From: a virus
Strand: one strand, 5' to 3'
DNA length: 64,000 bases
Virus record (IMG/VR): IMGVR_UViG_3300049596_000182
Coordinates: 50,225-114,224 of that record
The position numbers and the translations under genes are program-made. Below the pieces are notes generated by a model that saw only the letters and a program-made list of their open reading frames with translations, searched no databases and was not told the origin of the DNA. Numbering within the stretch: position 1 is the stretch's first letter; every line of letters begins with the position of its first letter. Shown here piece by piece: positions 41,906 to 50,654 of this stretch.

Positions 41906-42778
41906 ATGTCAGGAATCGGTGGAAACAAAAGACAGCAATCAAGTGGAGAATCAAACTTCTCAAAGAAGGTAGGTTTATTTGAAGCTAATGTGATTGCAAT
42001 TAACCCAACAATTGAAGAGTTCAAAGACAAATTAGGTATTGAACTTAAAGAAGACAGCAAAGCAGCTGACTATTTGGGAACAAGTCAAGATGGTAACAAA
42101 ACACTACGTGTGGACATCTGGCTTGAAGAAGTTAAGAGTAAGGATAAGTTTAAAGCTGTATTCTTCCTTGAGAACAAAGAAAGAGAAAACAAAGATGGTA
42201 CTAAGAAGCAATATATCAACTCTGTTGGTAGTTGTTCTTGGGCTGATGATGAAAACAATCTCCCTAAATGGTTTACAGAGCGTGAAGTTCGTGTAGCTTA
42301 TATGGGTGAAGAAGACCTTTACAATTTCATGCGTACATGGTTAGGTAATTTAGATTATCGTGATGCTGAAACCACTCTACAATTAGACTGGAGCAAGCTT
42401 ATGAAGGGTAATGTTAAAGACCTAAGAGACCAAATCAATGGTGAATGGTGTACAAGTGTTGTTGCTTTAGCTACAGTGAAGACTGTTGAGAAAGATGGTG
42501 ACATTAAAGAATATCAGGGTGTATATAACAAAGGATTCCTACCTGCTTATACATTGAAGCAATTTAGACTAGTAGATTTCAGTAGCTCTACAATCCTTAA
42601 AGGATTACGTGAGAAGAAATCTAAAGATCTAAAGCCTCATGAGCGTTTTGTGTTAAACATTACAGGTGAGTATGGATGTAAAGAATTCTATACATTTAGA
42701 GACTTAGCAGAGTATAACGCGGATGATAATCTTGTAGCCTCTGATAAGGTGCTAGAAGAAGATGATAGCGACTTTTAA
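41906..42778 (+). CDS. Single-stranded DNA-binding protein
   Basis: 290 residues. OB-like core with conserved blocks VDIWLEEVKSKDKFKAVFFLE and VGSCSWADDENNLPKWF. The C-terminus ends VLEEDDSDF, an acidic tail with a terminal Phe, as in SSB proteins where it binds partner proteins. It lies directly after the Sak4-like ATPase, a pairing known from crAss-like and other phages. A terminator follows it. Confidence 0.75.
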   Translation: MSGIGGNKRQQSSGESNFSKKVGLFEANVIAINPTIEEFKDKLGIELKEDSKAADYLGTSQDGNKTLRVDIWLEEVKSKDKFKAVFFLENKERENKDGTKKQYINSVGSCSWADDENNLPKWFTEREVRVAYMGEEDLYNFMRTWLGNLDYRDAETTLQLDWSKLMKGNVKDLRDQINGEWCTSVVALATVKTVEKDGDIKEYQGVYNKGFLPAYTLKQFRLVDFSSSTILKGLREKKSKDLKPHERFVLNITGEYGCKEFYTFRDLAEYNADDNLVASDKVLEEDDSDF

Positions 42779-42797
42779 TTTTGTCCCCTCCCCCTAT

Positions 42798-42838
42798 AAA
42801 AGCCCCTCATCTGTAAAAAGGTGGGGGGTTTTAACTTT
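42798..42838 (+). terminator. Rho-independent terminator after the SSB gene
   Basis: CCCCTCATCT (42803-42812) pairs with AGGTGGGGGG (42819-42828) through several G-U pairs, flanked by AAAA and TTTT. It separates the recombination unit from the primase gene. Confidence 0.75.
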
Positions 42839-42844
42839 ATATAT

Positions 42845-43843
42845 ATGATAAACGGAAAAAGAAGAACAAAGCTTACACCAGAGTCCGTACTAGATAAGAT
42901 AACTGATTATGATATATTTAGGTTCTATATGCCTGATAAGACATGGAAGCTTAACAGAGTGACCTTCTCTCCATTCAGGAATGAGAACAATCCTTCCTTT
43001 GTAATAGGGAATAAAAGGGGTTTTATATCATTTATTGACTTTGCTGATACCAGTAAAAGAGGTGATTGTTTTGAGTTTGTTAAGCTCCTACACAATCTAT
43101 CTAGTATGAATGATGTGTTAAAGCTTATAGACAGAGATTTTGGACTAGGAATAACTACCAAGGGTACAGAGGAATACAAGAAAATAACAGCTGAATACAA
43201 ACAACCTGAAGCTGTTAAGAGGTATTCTCTCATCCAGGTGGTTACAAAGAAGTTTACACAAGAGGAGTTAGCCTATTGGAATCAATATCATATAGATATA
43301 GAGGACCTAAAGAGTAACAACGTCTATTCTATCAAGAAGGTGTATTTGAACAAAAGTTTGTTCTACACTAATGGTCAGGAAATGAGGTTTGGTTATTTCT
43401 ATGATGGACATTGGAAGATTTACACACCGTTTGGAGATAAGAAAACTAAATGGTTGCCTAATAATGTTCCTATCACCGCTATGGATGGTAAAGAGGACAT
43501 AAAGAATTGTAATGTTGCATTCATCAACAAGAGTAAGAAAGACTATATGGTTATGAAAAAGATCTTTCCATGTAGTTGTGCTGTACAGAATGAAGGTGTT
43601 GGATGTTTCTCTCCAGAGAACCTAGAATATCTTAAAGCTAATTCTGACAGACAAATCCTCAGCTTTGATAGCGATGTTACAGGTGTAACTAACTCACAAC
43701 AGATTACCAAGCTATTTGATTTTGATTATGCTAATGTTCCCCGTAAGTATCTAGCAGAAGGAATTAAAGATTGGGCTGATTTAGCAAAAGCTCATGGTTT
43801 GGAATCAATAGAATCTTATTTAAAACAAAAACACATTTTATGA
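42845..43843 (+). CDS. Toprim DNA primase (DnaG-like) with altered zinc domain
   Basis: 332 residues from ATG 42845 (a GTG at 42821 lies in the terminator stem and is rejected). N-terminal part corresponds to the zinc-binding domain, with SPFRNENNPSFVIGNKRGFISFIDFADTSKRGDCFEF; the usual first Cys pair is replaced by Ser/Phe, so zinc binding is doubtful. The Toprim part has FINKSKKDYMVMKK and LSFDSDVTG (DxD). It synthesises primers for the PolB. It ends in TGA, which overlaps the start of the next gene (ATGA). Confidence 0.8.
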   Translation: MINGKRRTKLTPESVLDKITDYDIFRFYMPDKTWKLNRVTFSPFRNENNPSFVIGNKRGFISFIDFADTSKRGDCFEFVKLLHNLSSMNDVLKLIDRDFGLGITTKGTEEYKKITAEYKQPEAVKRYSLIQVVTKKFTQEELAYWNQYHIDIEDLKSNNVYSIKKVYLNKSLFYTNGQEMRFGYFYDGHWKIYTPFGDKKTKWLPNNVPITAMDGKEDIKNCNVAFINKSKKDYMVMKKIFPCSCAVQNEGVGCFSPENLEYLKANSDRQILSFDSDVTGVTNSQQITKLFDFDYANVPRKYLAEGIKDWADLAKAHGLESIESYLKQKHIL

Positions 43844-44001
43844 CACTGCATGAATTAAAAGAAGCTATTCAAAGCGAAATAGAATTTCTTGAAACAACAG
43901 AAGGAGATGAGATAGAGTGCATTGGTATTGAGAACCTGGAAGGTATATTATCAAAATATTTTAAAACAGAAATCAAATTAACAGAAGAGTATGACTACTG
44001 A
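43840..44001 (+). CDS. Small acidic hypothetical protein
   Basis: 53 residues (LHELKEAIQSEIEFLETTEGDEIECIGIENLEGILSKYFKTEIKLTEEYDY), helical. Its ATG is in the ATGA that ends the primase gene, and its own TGA (43999-44001) lies within the DUF932 gene. No family recognised. Confidence 0.6.
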   Translation: MTLHELKEAIQSEIEFLETTEGDEIECIGIENLEGILSKYFKTEIKLTEEYDY

Positions 44002-44797
44002 GAACTACAACACAACGAAAGAATTGATTCTTGCAGCAGATATTCCTGCACAGACAAGAACTTACAAACCAGTTAGCCACGGTCAATTGATTGATCTTAC
44101 AATGGATGGCATTCAGAAGGCTGGGTTTGTATTAGACAGAGAAACTTATTCAGCAGCTCAACAAGGACAGATTGCTAATGGTAGATTTACTATCAAGAAT
44201 GTAATGGATAGTGAGATGCAATTAGAGATTGGCTGGCAGAATAGCTACAACAAGCAACTTACATTAAAGTTTGCCCTAGGTACACGCATTATGATTTGTC
44301 AGAATGGTTGTGTATCAGGTGATTATGGTGCATTTAAGAAGAAACACGTAGGTGAAATACAATCATTTACACCAAATGCTATTAGTGAATACATCAAAGC
44401 TGCAGGAGAAAGCTTTAGAACTATTCAGTTCCAGAGAGATCAAATGAAGCAGGTGGAAGTTACTAAGCGTGTTAAAGCTGAATTGATTGGTAGAATGATG
44501 ATTGAAGAGCAGTTTATTACATCTACACAATTGAATATTATTACCAGAGAATTAAATAGCCCTACACATGATTATGGTGCACCTGATAGCTTATGGGAGT
44601 TATATAACTACACAACATTTGCTATGAAGGAAACACATCCTGCAAACTGGATGAGTAGTCACATCAAAGCACATTCATTCTTTGTTAACAACAGTGGTAT
44701 ATTAGTTCCACCTGTAGTTAAAGCAGCATCAATCATGGCTATGAGTGGAGATACACAACAAGAAATAGAGGAGTTCACACAATTATCAATATTTTAA
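43991..44797 (+). CDS. DUF932-like phage/plasmid protein
   Basis: 268 residues. The pattern IGWQNSYNKQLTLKFALGTRIMICQNGCVSGDYGAFKKKH and a helical second half match DUF932 (phage/plasmid-like protein TIGR03299 type), whose role is not settled. The last five residues, QLSIF, look like a sliding-clamp binding motif, as in the PolB (QLSLF). This would link it to the replisome. It lies between primase and UDG genes. Confidence 0.7.
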   Translation: MTTENYNTTKELILAADIPAQTRTYKPVSHGQLIDLTMDGIQKAGFVLDRETYSAAQQGQIANGRFTIKNVMDSEMQLEIGWQNSYNKQLTLKFALGTRIMICQNGCVSGDYGAFKKKHVGEIQSFTPNAISEYIKAAGESFRTIQFQRDQMKQVEVTKRVKAELIGRMMIEEQFITSTQLNIITRELNSPTHDYGAPDSLWELYNYTTFAMKETHPANWMSSHIKAHSFFVNNSGILVPPVVKAASIMAMSGDTQQEIEEFTQLSIF

Positions 44798-44798
44798 T

Positions 44799-45515
44799 AT
44801 GAATTGGAACAAATTTGAATCACAATTTCACCCATCATGGCATAGACTTATACAGCCATTCATTGAAAGTGAAGCTTGTGATAACATCTATAAATTCCTA
44901 AAATCAGAGAGTCAGAGGGGCAAGAAGATTGCTCCTCTTTCTCCTAATGTTTATAGATGCTTTTTAGAGACTTCACTAGATGACCTAAAGATGGTTATGG
45001 TGGGTATGTGTCCTTACCACACATTAAAGAATGGTAGTCCTATAGCAGAAGGTTTGTTGATGGGTTGTTCTACAACAGGTATATTGCAGCCATCTCTAAC
45101 AAAGTTCTATGATGGAATAGAAAAAGAGTTGTATCAGGGATTAAACCTCACTATACTAAAGAATCCAGATGTTACCTATTTGGCTAAACAAGGAGTTCTT
45201 ATGTATAACGCAGCTTTAACCACTGAAATCAACAAAGCAGGTTCACATATTGATATCTGGGAACCTTTTACTAAGTATCTATTTGAAGAGGTTCTATCCT
45301 ATACAGGAGTGCCTATTCTGTTCTTAGGGAAAGATGCTTCCAAGTATGAGAGATATGTACCACCGTTTAGTTGGTCATTCACTGTAAGTCATCCAGCCAG
45401 TGCTTCTTACAAGCAAACTGATTGGGATACAGAAGGTGTATTCACCAAGCTAAACAAGATACTAAAAGAAAACAATAATACAGAAATCGATTGGCTAGAA
45501 AAAGTGCCATTCTAA
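44799..45515 (+). CDS. Uracil-DNA glycosylase family protein with Cys in the catalytic Asp position
   Basis: 238 residues. UDG family 1-type motifs: GMCPYH at about 69-74 (standard GQDPYH), GVLMYNAALTTE (standard LLLNTVLT), FLGKDA and HPASAS near 197 (standard HPSPLS). The Asp that activates water is Cys here, while the Asn and His are kept. UDG is known in crAss-like phages. This member may be weakly active, use another base, or act as a DNA-binding protein. It starts 2 bases after the DUF932 gene. Confidence 0.8.
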   Translation: MNWNKFESQFHPSWHRLIQPFIESEACDNIYKFLKSESQRGKKIAPLSPNVYRCFLETSLDDLKMVMVGMCPYHTLKNGSPIAEGLLMGCSTTGILQPSLTKFYDGIEKELYQGLNLTILKNPDVTYLAKQGVLMYNAALTTEINKAGSHIDIWEPFTKYLFEEVLSYTGVPILFLGKDASKYERYVPPFSWSFTVSHPASASYKQTDWDTEGVFTKLNKILKENNNTEIDWLEKVPF

Positions 45516-45528
45516 AAACACAAACACT

Positions 45529-45894
45529 ATGTACAACGTTAGATTTGGAGAAACAATTGAAAAGGGAGACCTCATTGCTATTGCTAATGGTAATGATTTC
45601 TCATTAGGTATTTATTTTGGAAGAGGAATGGGAGGAACTGTTCAGTATTACATGCCTAATGCTGTTAAGCATTGTATGGAACGTTTTAACGTAAAAACAG
45701 CAGAATTAGTTGCTGAAGGAAAACCTACAGAACCTCTTAAGTTAAATAGATTTTGGAAATGCTATGTTAACACACCAAGAGACACACGAATAATGAAATT
45801 AAACAGAGAAAACATTACAAGTCAAAAAGACATAGAAGAAATTATGGTAGCAAAAGAAGCACTAAAAAACTTTAACATTGACGTAAAATACTAA
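45529..45894 (+). CDS. Hypothetical protein of the replication block
   Basis: 121 residues, beta-rich (YNVRFGETIEKGDLIAIANGNDFSLGIYFGRGMGGTVQYYMPNAV), with a helical end (SQKDIEEIMVAKEALKNF). It looks like a small barrel domain. It lies 3 bases before the rIIA-like gene. No function assigned. Confidence 0.6.
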   Translation: MYNVRFGETIEKGDLIAIANGNDFSLGIYFGRGMGGTVQYYMPNAVKHCMERFNVKTAELVAEGKPTEPLKLNRFWKCYVNTPRDTRIMKLNRENITSQKDIEEIMVAKEALKNFNIDVKY

Positions 45895-45896
45895 TC

Positions 45897-48215
45897 ATGA
45901 TACTAGAAAAACAGACAGAAGCAACTATCCTACAAGAAGGAGAATCACAAGAATCAATTGGAATGTCATTAGATCTGGACTCAGCTCAGGTGCTAATGCA
46001 AATGTTAAGTAAGAATTTATATTCAGATGCAATAGGTTCCACTATTCGTGAGTGTGCCTCTAATGCATTAGACAGTCACAGAAGAGCAGGTATTGATAAA
46101 CCAATCATCGTTAGCCTTAATAGGAATAACCATGATAACTATGAATTCTCTGTAGAGGATTTTGGTATTGGTCTAGATGCAGATGATGTAGTTAATATCA
46201 TCAGCAAATACGGTAAGAGTACAAAACGTGATAGCAACACAGAATTAGGCATGATGGGTCTTGGTTTCAAGGCCCCACTAGCATACACATCTACCTTCTA
46301 TTTCACTGCAAGGAAAAATGGAATGGAAAGAAAATACATGATGTATGAGGGAGAAGAAGTTAATTCAATTGATTTACTTCATGAGACTCCCACAGATCAG
46401 CCAAACGGTGTTAAGATAACTATACCAGTTGACTATTACGACAGACATGATTTTGTACGTAAAATTAGAGAACAGCTAGCTTATTTTGAGAATGTATATT
46501 TCAATGTACTAGATAATGAGGTGAAGAATGATTTCACCATCCATAGATCTGAGTACTATCAAGCTTCTAGCTTATCTAGAGATAGCTATTTACATGTTTG
46601 TTTAGATAACGTGTATTATCCATTGGATTTCAGCAAGTTAGGTATTGATAGAATATCTATTCCTGTAGGTTTGAGATTCAGTCTTACAGATGGTTTGTTC
46701 CCTACACCAAACAGAGAATCCATCAGATATACCAAGGAAGCAAAAGATATCATCCTGGCTAAGATTGGTAAGATGGTTGATCATTTTATTACCAAATACA
46801 ATGAAACTGTTGCTGATTCTGATGATTTCATGGCTGTATTGAGATATCATGCTACAAACAGAAGATATGTTAATGTTCCTGGTAAGGATAATCATAACTT
46901 TGATCTAACTGATATAGTTAAACACGGTACTGTTCTAATCGCTTCTCCTAAAGTGAGCAGTCTAAAGAAGCTTGACTTACAAAAACTTGTCAGAAACAGA
47001 GAATACATTCTTGGTGAGTATGATAAGAAGTTTGAGCTTTACAATGGTAGAATGTCTCAAGTGAAGAGTTATTGGAGAACTGGTGTTGATATTATAAACA
47101 GGAATGATGAACCACACTATTTTTATTCTGAGAAGATTAGTGGTGCTATGAAGGATTATATTAAGAGTATAGCCCCAAGAGGTAGACATGCATATTTCAT
47201 TAGAAAAGTGAAGACATTTAAATTGGGTAGTCTTACAAGGATGAATGATTATGATACTTACATGAAGCTTCTTGACTTACAGAATTATCCAAGAACTGAG
47301 TGGAGAGAACTTATTGCAGAGTTTCAAACTGTATTAGCTTCTCTTACAAAGACATTCATCAACCTTGATGAAATGGTAATACCACAAGCTTTCCTAGATT
47401 CTAGGAAGAAGCAAAAGGGAATCACTGTTACTGTTGGTGGAACAAAGGTGAGACGTATTAAGTTAGAAGGTGAGGTGATTGGTAGACAATTAGTGGATTT
47501 AGAAAGAAGTGTAGATGGTAAGAATTCTAAACTGGTTAGCAAGATTTATGGCCTTGCTGAAATGCATAAGTATAACAAGCTTGTTATCTATGGTACCCAG
47601 GCAGATATTGCTACTATGGACAAACTATATTCAATTATCAATAAGAGTAAGATAGAACTAGCTGTATTTTCTGAGAGAGAGCTTAAGACACTATCTACCA
47701 TTAATATACACAATCTAATCCCTTTAAGCAAGTTTATGGAAGGTAAAAACAAACCATTCAAGAGAATTCTAACAGCCTATCTAATTAATGAATTACATAA
47801 TAAGTTTAGTAGATCATTCATTAGAAGAGAAAAAATAAGTCTCATCTCTACAGATTTATATGAAAAGATGAAAAAACTAAATGACTACAAGAATGAACAT
47901 CATTGCCATGGTAATGCTACAGTGCATTTAGCTATGCTAGAAGTGGCTCAAACACACAACTTATTTGATATGGAGATATATCATGAGTATGTGGAAGTGA
48001 AGAACCTTCTAGAAAGATTACCATTCATTGAAGCTATGTCAGACAAAATACAGAGTTATGATAATGATAACTCTCCGATAATCAGTGCATTTCGTGATCT
48101 ATTCAAGTATCATGGACATAGAATTGACTGGAAACACTACAACATTCGTATTAACGAAGAGGTTGTAGAAGAGTTAACAGAAGCTTCTGTAGAGCAGTTG
48201 GTAGAGAATTTATAA
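45897..48215 (+). CDS. rIIA-like GHKL ATPase
   Basis: 772 residues. The N-terminal ~210 residues form a GHKL ATP-binding domain: RECASNALDSHRR (N-box) near 51-63, DFGIGLDAD (G1 box) near 88-96, and GLGFKAPLAYTS (G2 box) near 121-132. This N-terminus and length agree with T4 rIIA, which protects T4 from exclusion and early lysis. It is followed by the rIIB-like gene, the usual pair. The remainder is helical with no recognised domain. It probably counters host defence at the membrane or DNA. Confidence 0.8.
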   Translation: MILEKQTEATILQEGESQESIGMSLDLDSAQVLMQMLSKNLYSDAIGSTIRECASNALDSHRRAGIDKPIIVSLNRNNHDNYEFSVEDFGIGLDADDVVNIISKYGKSTKRDSNTELGMMGLGFKAPLAYTSTFYFTARKNGMERKYMMYEGEEVNSIDLLHETPTDQPNGVKITIPVDYYDRHDFVRKIREQLAYFENVYFNVLDNEVKNDFTIHRSEYYQASSLSRDSYLHVCLDNVYYPLDFSKLGIDRISIPVGLRFSLTDGLFPTPNRESIRYTKEAKDIILAKIGKMVDHFITKYNETVADSDDFMAVLRYHATNRRYVNVPGKDNHNFDLTDIVKHGTVLIASPKVSSLKKLDLQKLVRNREYILGEYDKKFELYNGRMSQVKSYWRTGVDIINRNDEPHYFYSEKISGAMKDYIKSIAPRGRHAYFIRKVKTFKLGSLTRMNDYDTYMKLLDLQNYPRTEWRELIAEFQTVLASLTKTFINLDEMVIPQAFLDSRKKQKGITVTVGGTKVRRIKLEGEVIGRQLVDLERSVDGKNSKLVSKIYGLAEMHKYNKLVIYGTQADIATMDKLYSIINKSKIELAVFSERELKTLSTINIHNLIPLSKFMEGKNKPFKRILTAYLINELHNKFSRSFIRREKISLISTDLYEKMKKLNDYKNEHHCHGNATVHLAMLEVAQTHNLFDMEIYHEYVEVKNLLERLPFIEAMSDKIQSYDNDNSPIISAFRDLFKYHGHRIDWKHYNIRINEEVVEELTEASVEQLVENL

Positions 48216-48222
48216 CAAAAAA

Positions 48223-48297
48223 GGAAATATATTGCTTATTTGCATGAATTTTTCTAAAATTTCATGCATTTTCCCTCCAAATGAGCAATATATTTCC
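48223..48297 (+). other. Large nested stem-loop between rIIA- and rIIB-like genes
   Basis: Outer arms of 19 bases (48223-48241 and 48279-48297) pair with one G-U; an inner stem GCATGAA/TTCATGC (48242-48248 and 48261-48267) extends through AATTTTTC-type sequence. An 11-base piece (48268-48278) bulges on one side. There is no T-run after it, so it is not a plain terminator. An RNA-processing or regulatory site for the rIIB transcript is likely. Confidence 0.65.
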
Positions 48298-48336
48298 AAT
48301 TTTAATACATTATTTTAAAACAAAAAACAAAACAAA

Positions 48337-49941
48337 ATGGGACTATTCAGTTTAAGCTGGTTCAAGAGCCAGAAACAAAAGCAATTAGATGAATTACAAC
48401 ATGAGATTGAGCTTAAAAGGTTAGAGAAGACACTAGAAAGATTGGATCAACAAGAGAAACCTTCTACTTACACAATAGGGGTTAGTAATCCATGGGTAGC
48501 ACCCACTGCACCAGTTTGTGTACCTGCCCCTAAGCCTTATTCCAACATTAAGATTGTGAATGATGTGCTTACAGTGGTGCTTAACGATGGTTCTATCATT
48601 ACTAAGTCTAAAGCTACAGCAGAAGACTTTAATAATGCCAGAGAATGTAAGACAGAAGCTTGTTTATTGAGCCTTGTAGGTTCTCCAGATATACTAAAGG
48701 AGAAGCAGGAAGCACAGGCTGCATATGAGAAAGCTAAGGCTATTCAGAAAGGTGTTGAGTATCTAGCTAAGTTTGATGATTTTCAGATGAAAGACGGATC
48801 TCTTTATATCAAGGGAATCAACAGAAGCATCCCACCTTTGATGGTAGATGAGTTCTTACGCATCATTGGATTTCACAGTTACAACTCTATGGACAATGTA
48901 ACAGATAGAGAAATAGATGAGGTAAATGAGCTTATCCAGCAAGACGAAGAGTATCAATCTCTTAAGCGTTTCTTTATGTGGTGTTGCTTAAATCCAAGAG
49001 CTGAGGTGGCTGACAAGCTATACAACTTCTTAAAGAAGAATAGCTTCCGTATCACTAAGCAAGGATTCTTTGTAGCATTGCGTAACGTTGTAACATTACA
49101 TGGATCTACAGAGCTAGTACAATTCATCAGCAATGCTTACAACAAGACTAAAGCTGTATGGAAGAAGAACCCATCTGACTATTTAGTATTCTTACAAGAT
49201 GGTCAATACAAAATGGTTCACAAATCTATATTTGAAGAAAAAGAAACATGCACATATTGTGATGGTTCAGGAACAGTTCCTTGTGAAGCTGATGAATATG
49301 ATGAAGACTATGATTGTTATGATGAAGATAGCTGTGATTGTCCAGAGTGTGATGGTACAGGTGAAGTTTACAAATATGATAAATCTAATTATGGTGAAGA
49401 GATTGGTAACCTAACTGAACTCTATCTTGATTTGCCTAATAGAGCAGAGAATAGATTTACAGATGCTCACACAAGAACATTTGACATCAGAATTGGTAGA
49501 CCAGTGAACATGCCTATGGAGCAGTGTAGATGGAATACTGATGATTGTGGTGCTGAAGGTTTACACTTCACATCTGATGAGATTCATTATGTAGGTTGTG
49601 GTGACACATCTGTGCTTGTACTTATCAATCCAATGAAGGTTGTAGGTATTGGTGAGAGTAAAGGTAGATGCTATGAGTATTTACCAATTATGACTGTTCC
49701 TCGTGAAGAAGCAACAACCATCTTACATGATCTAGACTTTGATACAATGGAGCTTGATGAGAGCTATGCAGTTCGCGAATTGGAAAATCTAAGTACAAAA
49801 GCTAGAGAAGGTTTTATTGCAGAAGCTAAGAAGTATGAGTTTAATCTCCCTGCTTTATCTGCTGTAGAAGTACTTAAAATTGTTAAGAGTCTTGATGAAA
49901 TAAGACAAGAAATCTCTAAGAGAATCGTAAATATTGATTAA
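48337..49941 (+). CDS. rIIB-like protein with DnaJ-type zinc motifs
   Basis: 534 residues. The region from ~65 to 110 (VLTVVLNDGSIITKSKATAEDFNNARE) matches the rIIB-like pattern, and the gene follows the rIIA-like gene. Around residues 305-341 it carries CTYCDGSG and CPECDGTG repeats as in the DnaJ zinc finger, separated by an acidic loop. N-terminus contains a coiled coil (KQKQLDELQHEIELKRLEKTLERLDQQ). Two proteins of this pair are needed together in T4. The zinc motifs suggest a chaperone-like or nucleic-acid contact. Confidence 0.75.
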   Translation: MGLFSLSWFKSQKQKQLDELQHEIELKRLEKTLERLDQQEKPSTYTIGVSNPWVAPTAPVCVPAPKPYSNIKIVNDVLTVVLNDGSIITKSKATAEDFNNARECKTEACLLSLVGSPDILKEKQEAQAAYEKAKAIQKGVEYLAKFDDFQMKDGSLYIKGINRSIPPLMVDEFLRIIGFHSYNSMDNVTDREIDEVNELIQQDEEYQSLKRFFMWCCLNPRAEVADKLYNFLKKNSFRITKQGFFVALRNVVTLHGSTELVQFISNAYNKTKAVWKKNPSDYLVFLQDGQYKMVHKSIFEEKETCTYCDGSGTVPCEADEYDEDYDCYDEDSCDCPECDGTGEVYKYDKSNYGEEIGNLTELYLDLPNRAENRFTDAHTRTFDIRIGRPVNMPMEQCRWNTDDCGAEGLHFTSDEIHYVGCGDTSVLVLINPMKVVGIGESKGRCYEYLPIMTVPREEATTILHDLDFDTMELDESYAVRELENLSTKAREGFIAEAKKYEFNLPALSAVEVLKIVKSLDEIRQEISKRIVNID

Positions 49942-49980
49942 CTTTGTAGGACCAGGGGCTAAAATCCCTGGTCTTATATT
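49939..49980 (+). terminator. Hairpin and -7 box match between rIIB-like and HNH genes
   Basis: ACCAGGG (49951-49957) pairs with CCCTGGT (49966-49972), followed by CTTATATT, a weak terminator. TAACTTTG (49939-49946) at the rIIB stop fits the -7 consensus, but no -33 TTTG is at the right distance. Confidence 0.5.
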
Positions 49981-49986
49981 AAGCTT

Positions 49987-50388
49987 ATGAAAAAGAACGC
50001 AACAAAGAGAAGAGCAAAAATACCTAGAGCTAAGTCTGTTAAGGTGAGAAATGCTGGTACTATGACAGAATCAGCATTTTGGAGCTTCATTAGGAGTGCT
50101 TTGAGACAGAAATCTAGATGGTGGAAACCTATTACAGAATGCAAGATGAAAGCTCGTAGGGCATATAAAGGTCCCAGTAAGAGACAAAAGTTTGAGTATC
50201 AATGCAATAGCTGTAAAGCATGGTTTCCAGAAAAACAAATTAACGTAGATCACATTAAGCCTGCAGGTAGTCTTAACTGTAAAGAGGACTTATCAGGATT
50301 TGTAGAGCGTCTGTTCTGTGAACTAGATAATCTACAGGTATTATGTGAATCTTGTCATGATGTAAAAACTAAATTAGAGAAAAAATGA
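49987..50388 (+). CDS. HNH endonuclease
   Basis: 133 residues with a basic N-terminus. HNH motif: C73-x2-C76, VDHIKPAG around 87-94, N115 and C120-x2-C123 followed by HDVK. The two Cys pairs bind zinc and the HNH His/Asn act on DNA. Free-standing HNH genes are common in phages, either as homing endonucleases or in packaging. It overlaps the next gene by 4 bases, so it is part of the operon and not an obvious recent insertion. Confidence 0.85.
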   Translation: MKKNATKRRAKIPRAKSVKVRNAGTMTESAFWSFIRSALRQKSRWWKPITECKMKARRAYKGPSKRQKFEYQCNSCKAWFPEKQINVDHIKPAGSLNCKEDLSGFVERLFCELDNLQVLCESCHDVKTKLEKK

Positions 50389-50654
50389 GTGATTTAGAGA
50401 TAACAATCAATAAAGAACCATCGTTCACAGAGATATGGCATGAGGGATATATTACGTATAACTCAGAGAAGCACTATTTCTGGTTAATCCATCCAAAGAA
50501 TGTAGATGATAAGGGAGATCCTTATGAACTAGAGGTGAGATGGTTCTTTCAAAGAGTACCAAGGGAGGTGAGAGCAATGCATCCCTATATTATAGAATCT
50601 TTTAAACAAACACTAAATGATACAAGGACCAAACAGAACAGAAGCAGCTTATAG
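50385..50654 (+). CDS. Small hypothetical protein
   Basis: 89 residues, aromatic and acidic (FTEIWHEGYITYNSEKHYFWLIHPKNVDDKGDPYELEVRWFFQRVPREVRAMHPYIIESF). It overlaps the nuclease gene behind by 38 bases. A small alpha/beta fold is likely; function unknown. Confidence 0.6.
   Translation: MSDLEITINKEPSFTEIWHEGYITYNSEKHYFWLIHPKNVDDKGDPYELEVRWFFQRVPREVRAMHPYIIESFKQTLNDTRTKQNRSSL

Noticed and set aside
42821-42844. Upstream GTG start for the primase gene
   Set aside because: It lies in the stem of the preceding terminator; the ATG at 42845 follows the T-run and starts the conserved sequence.
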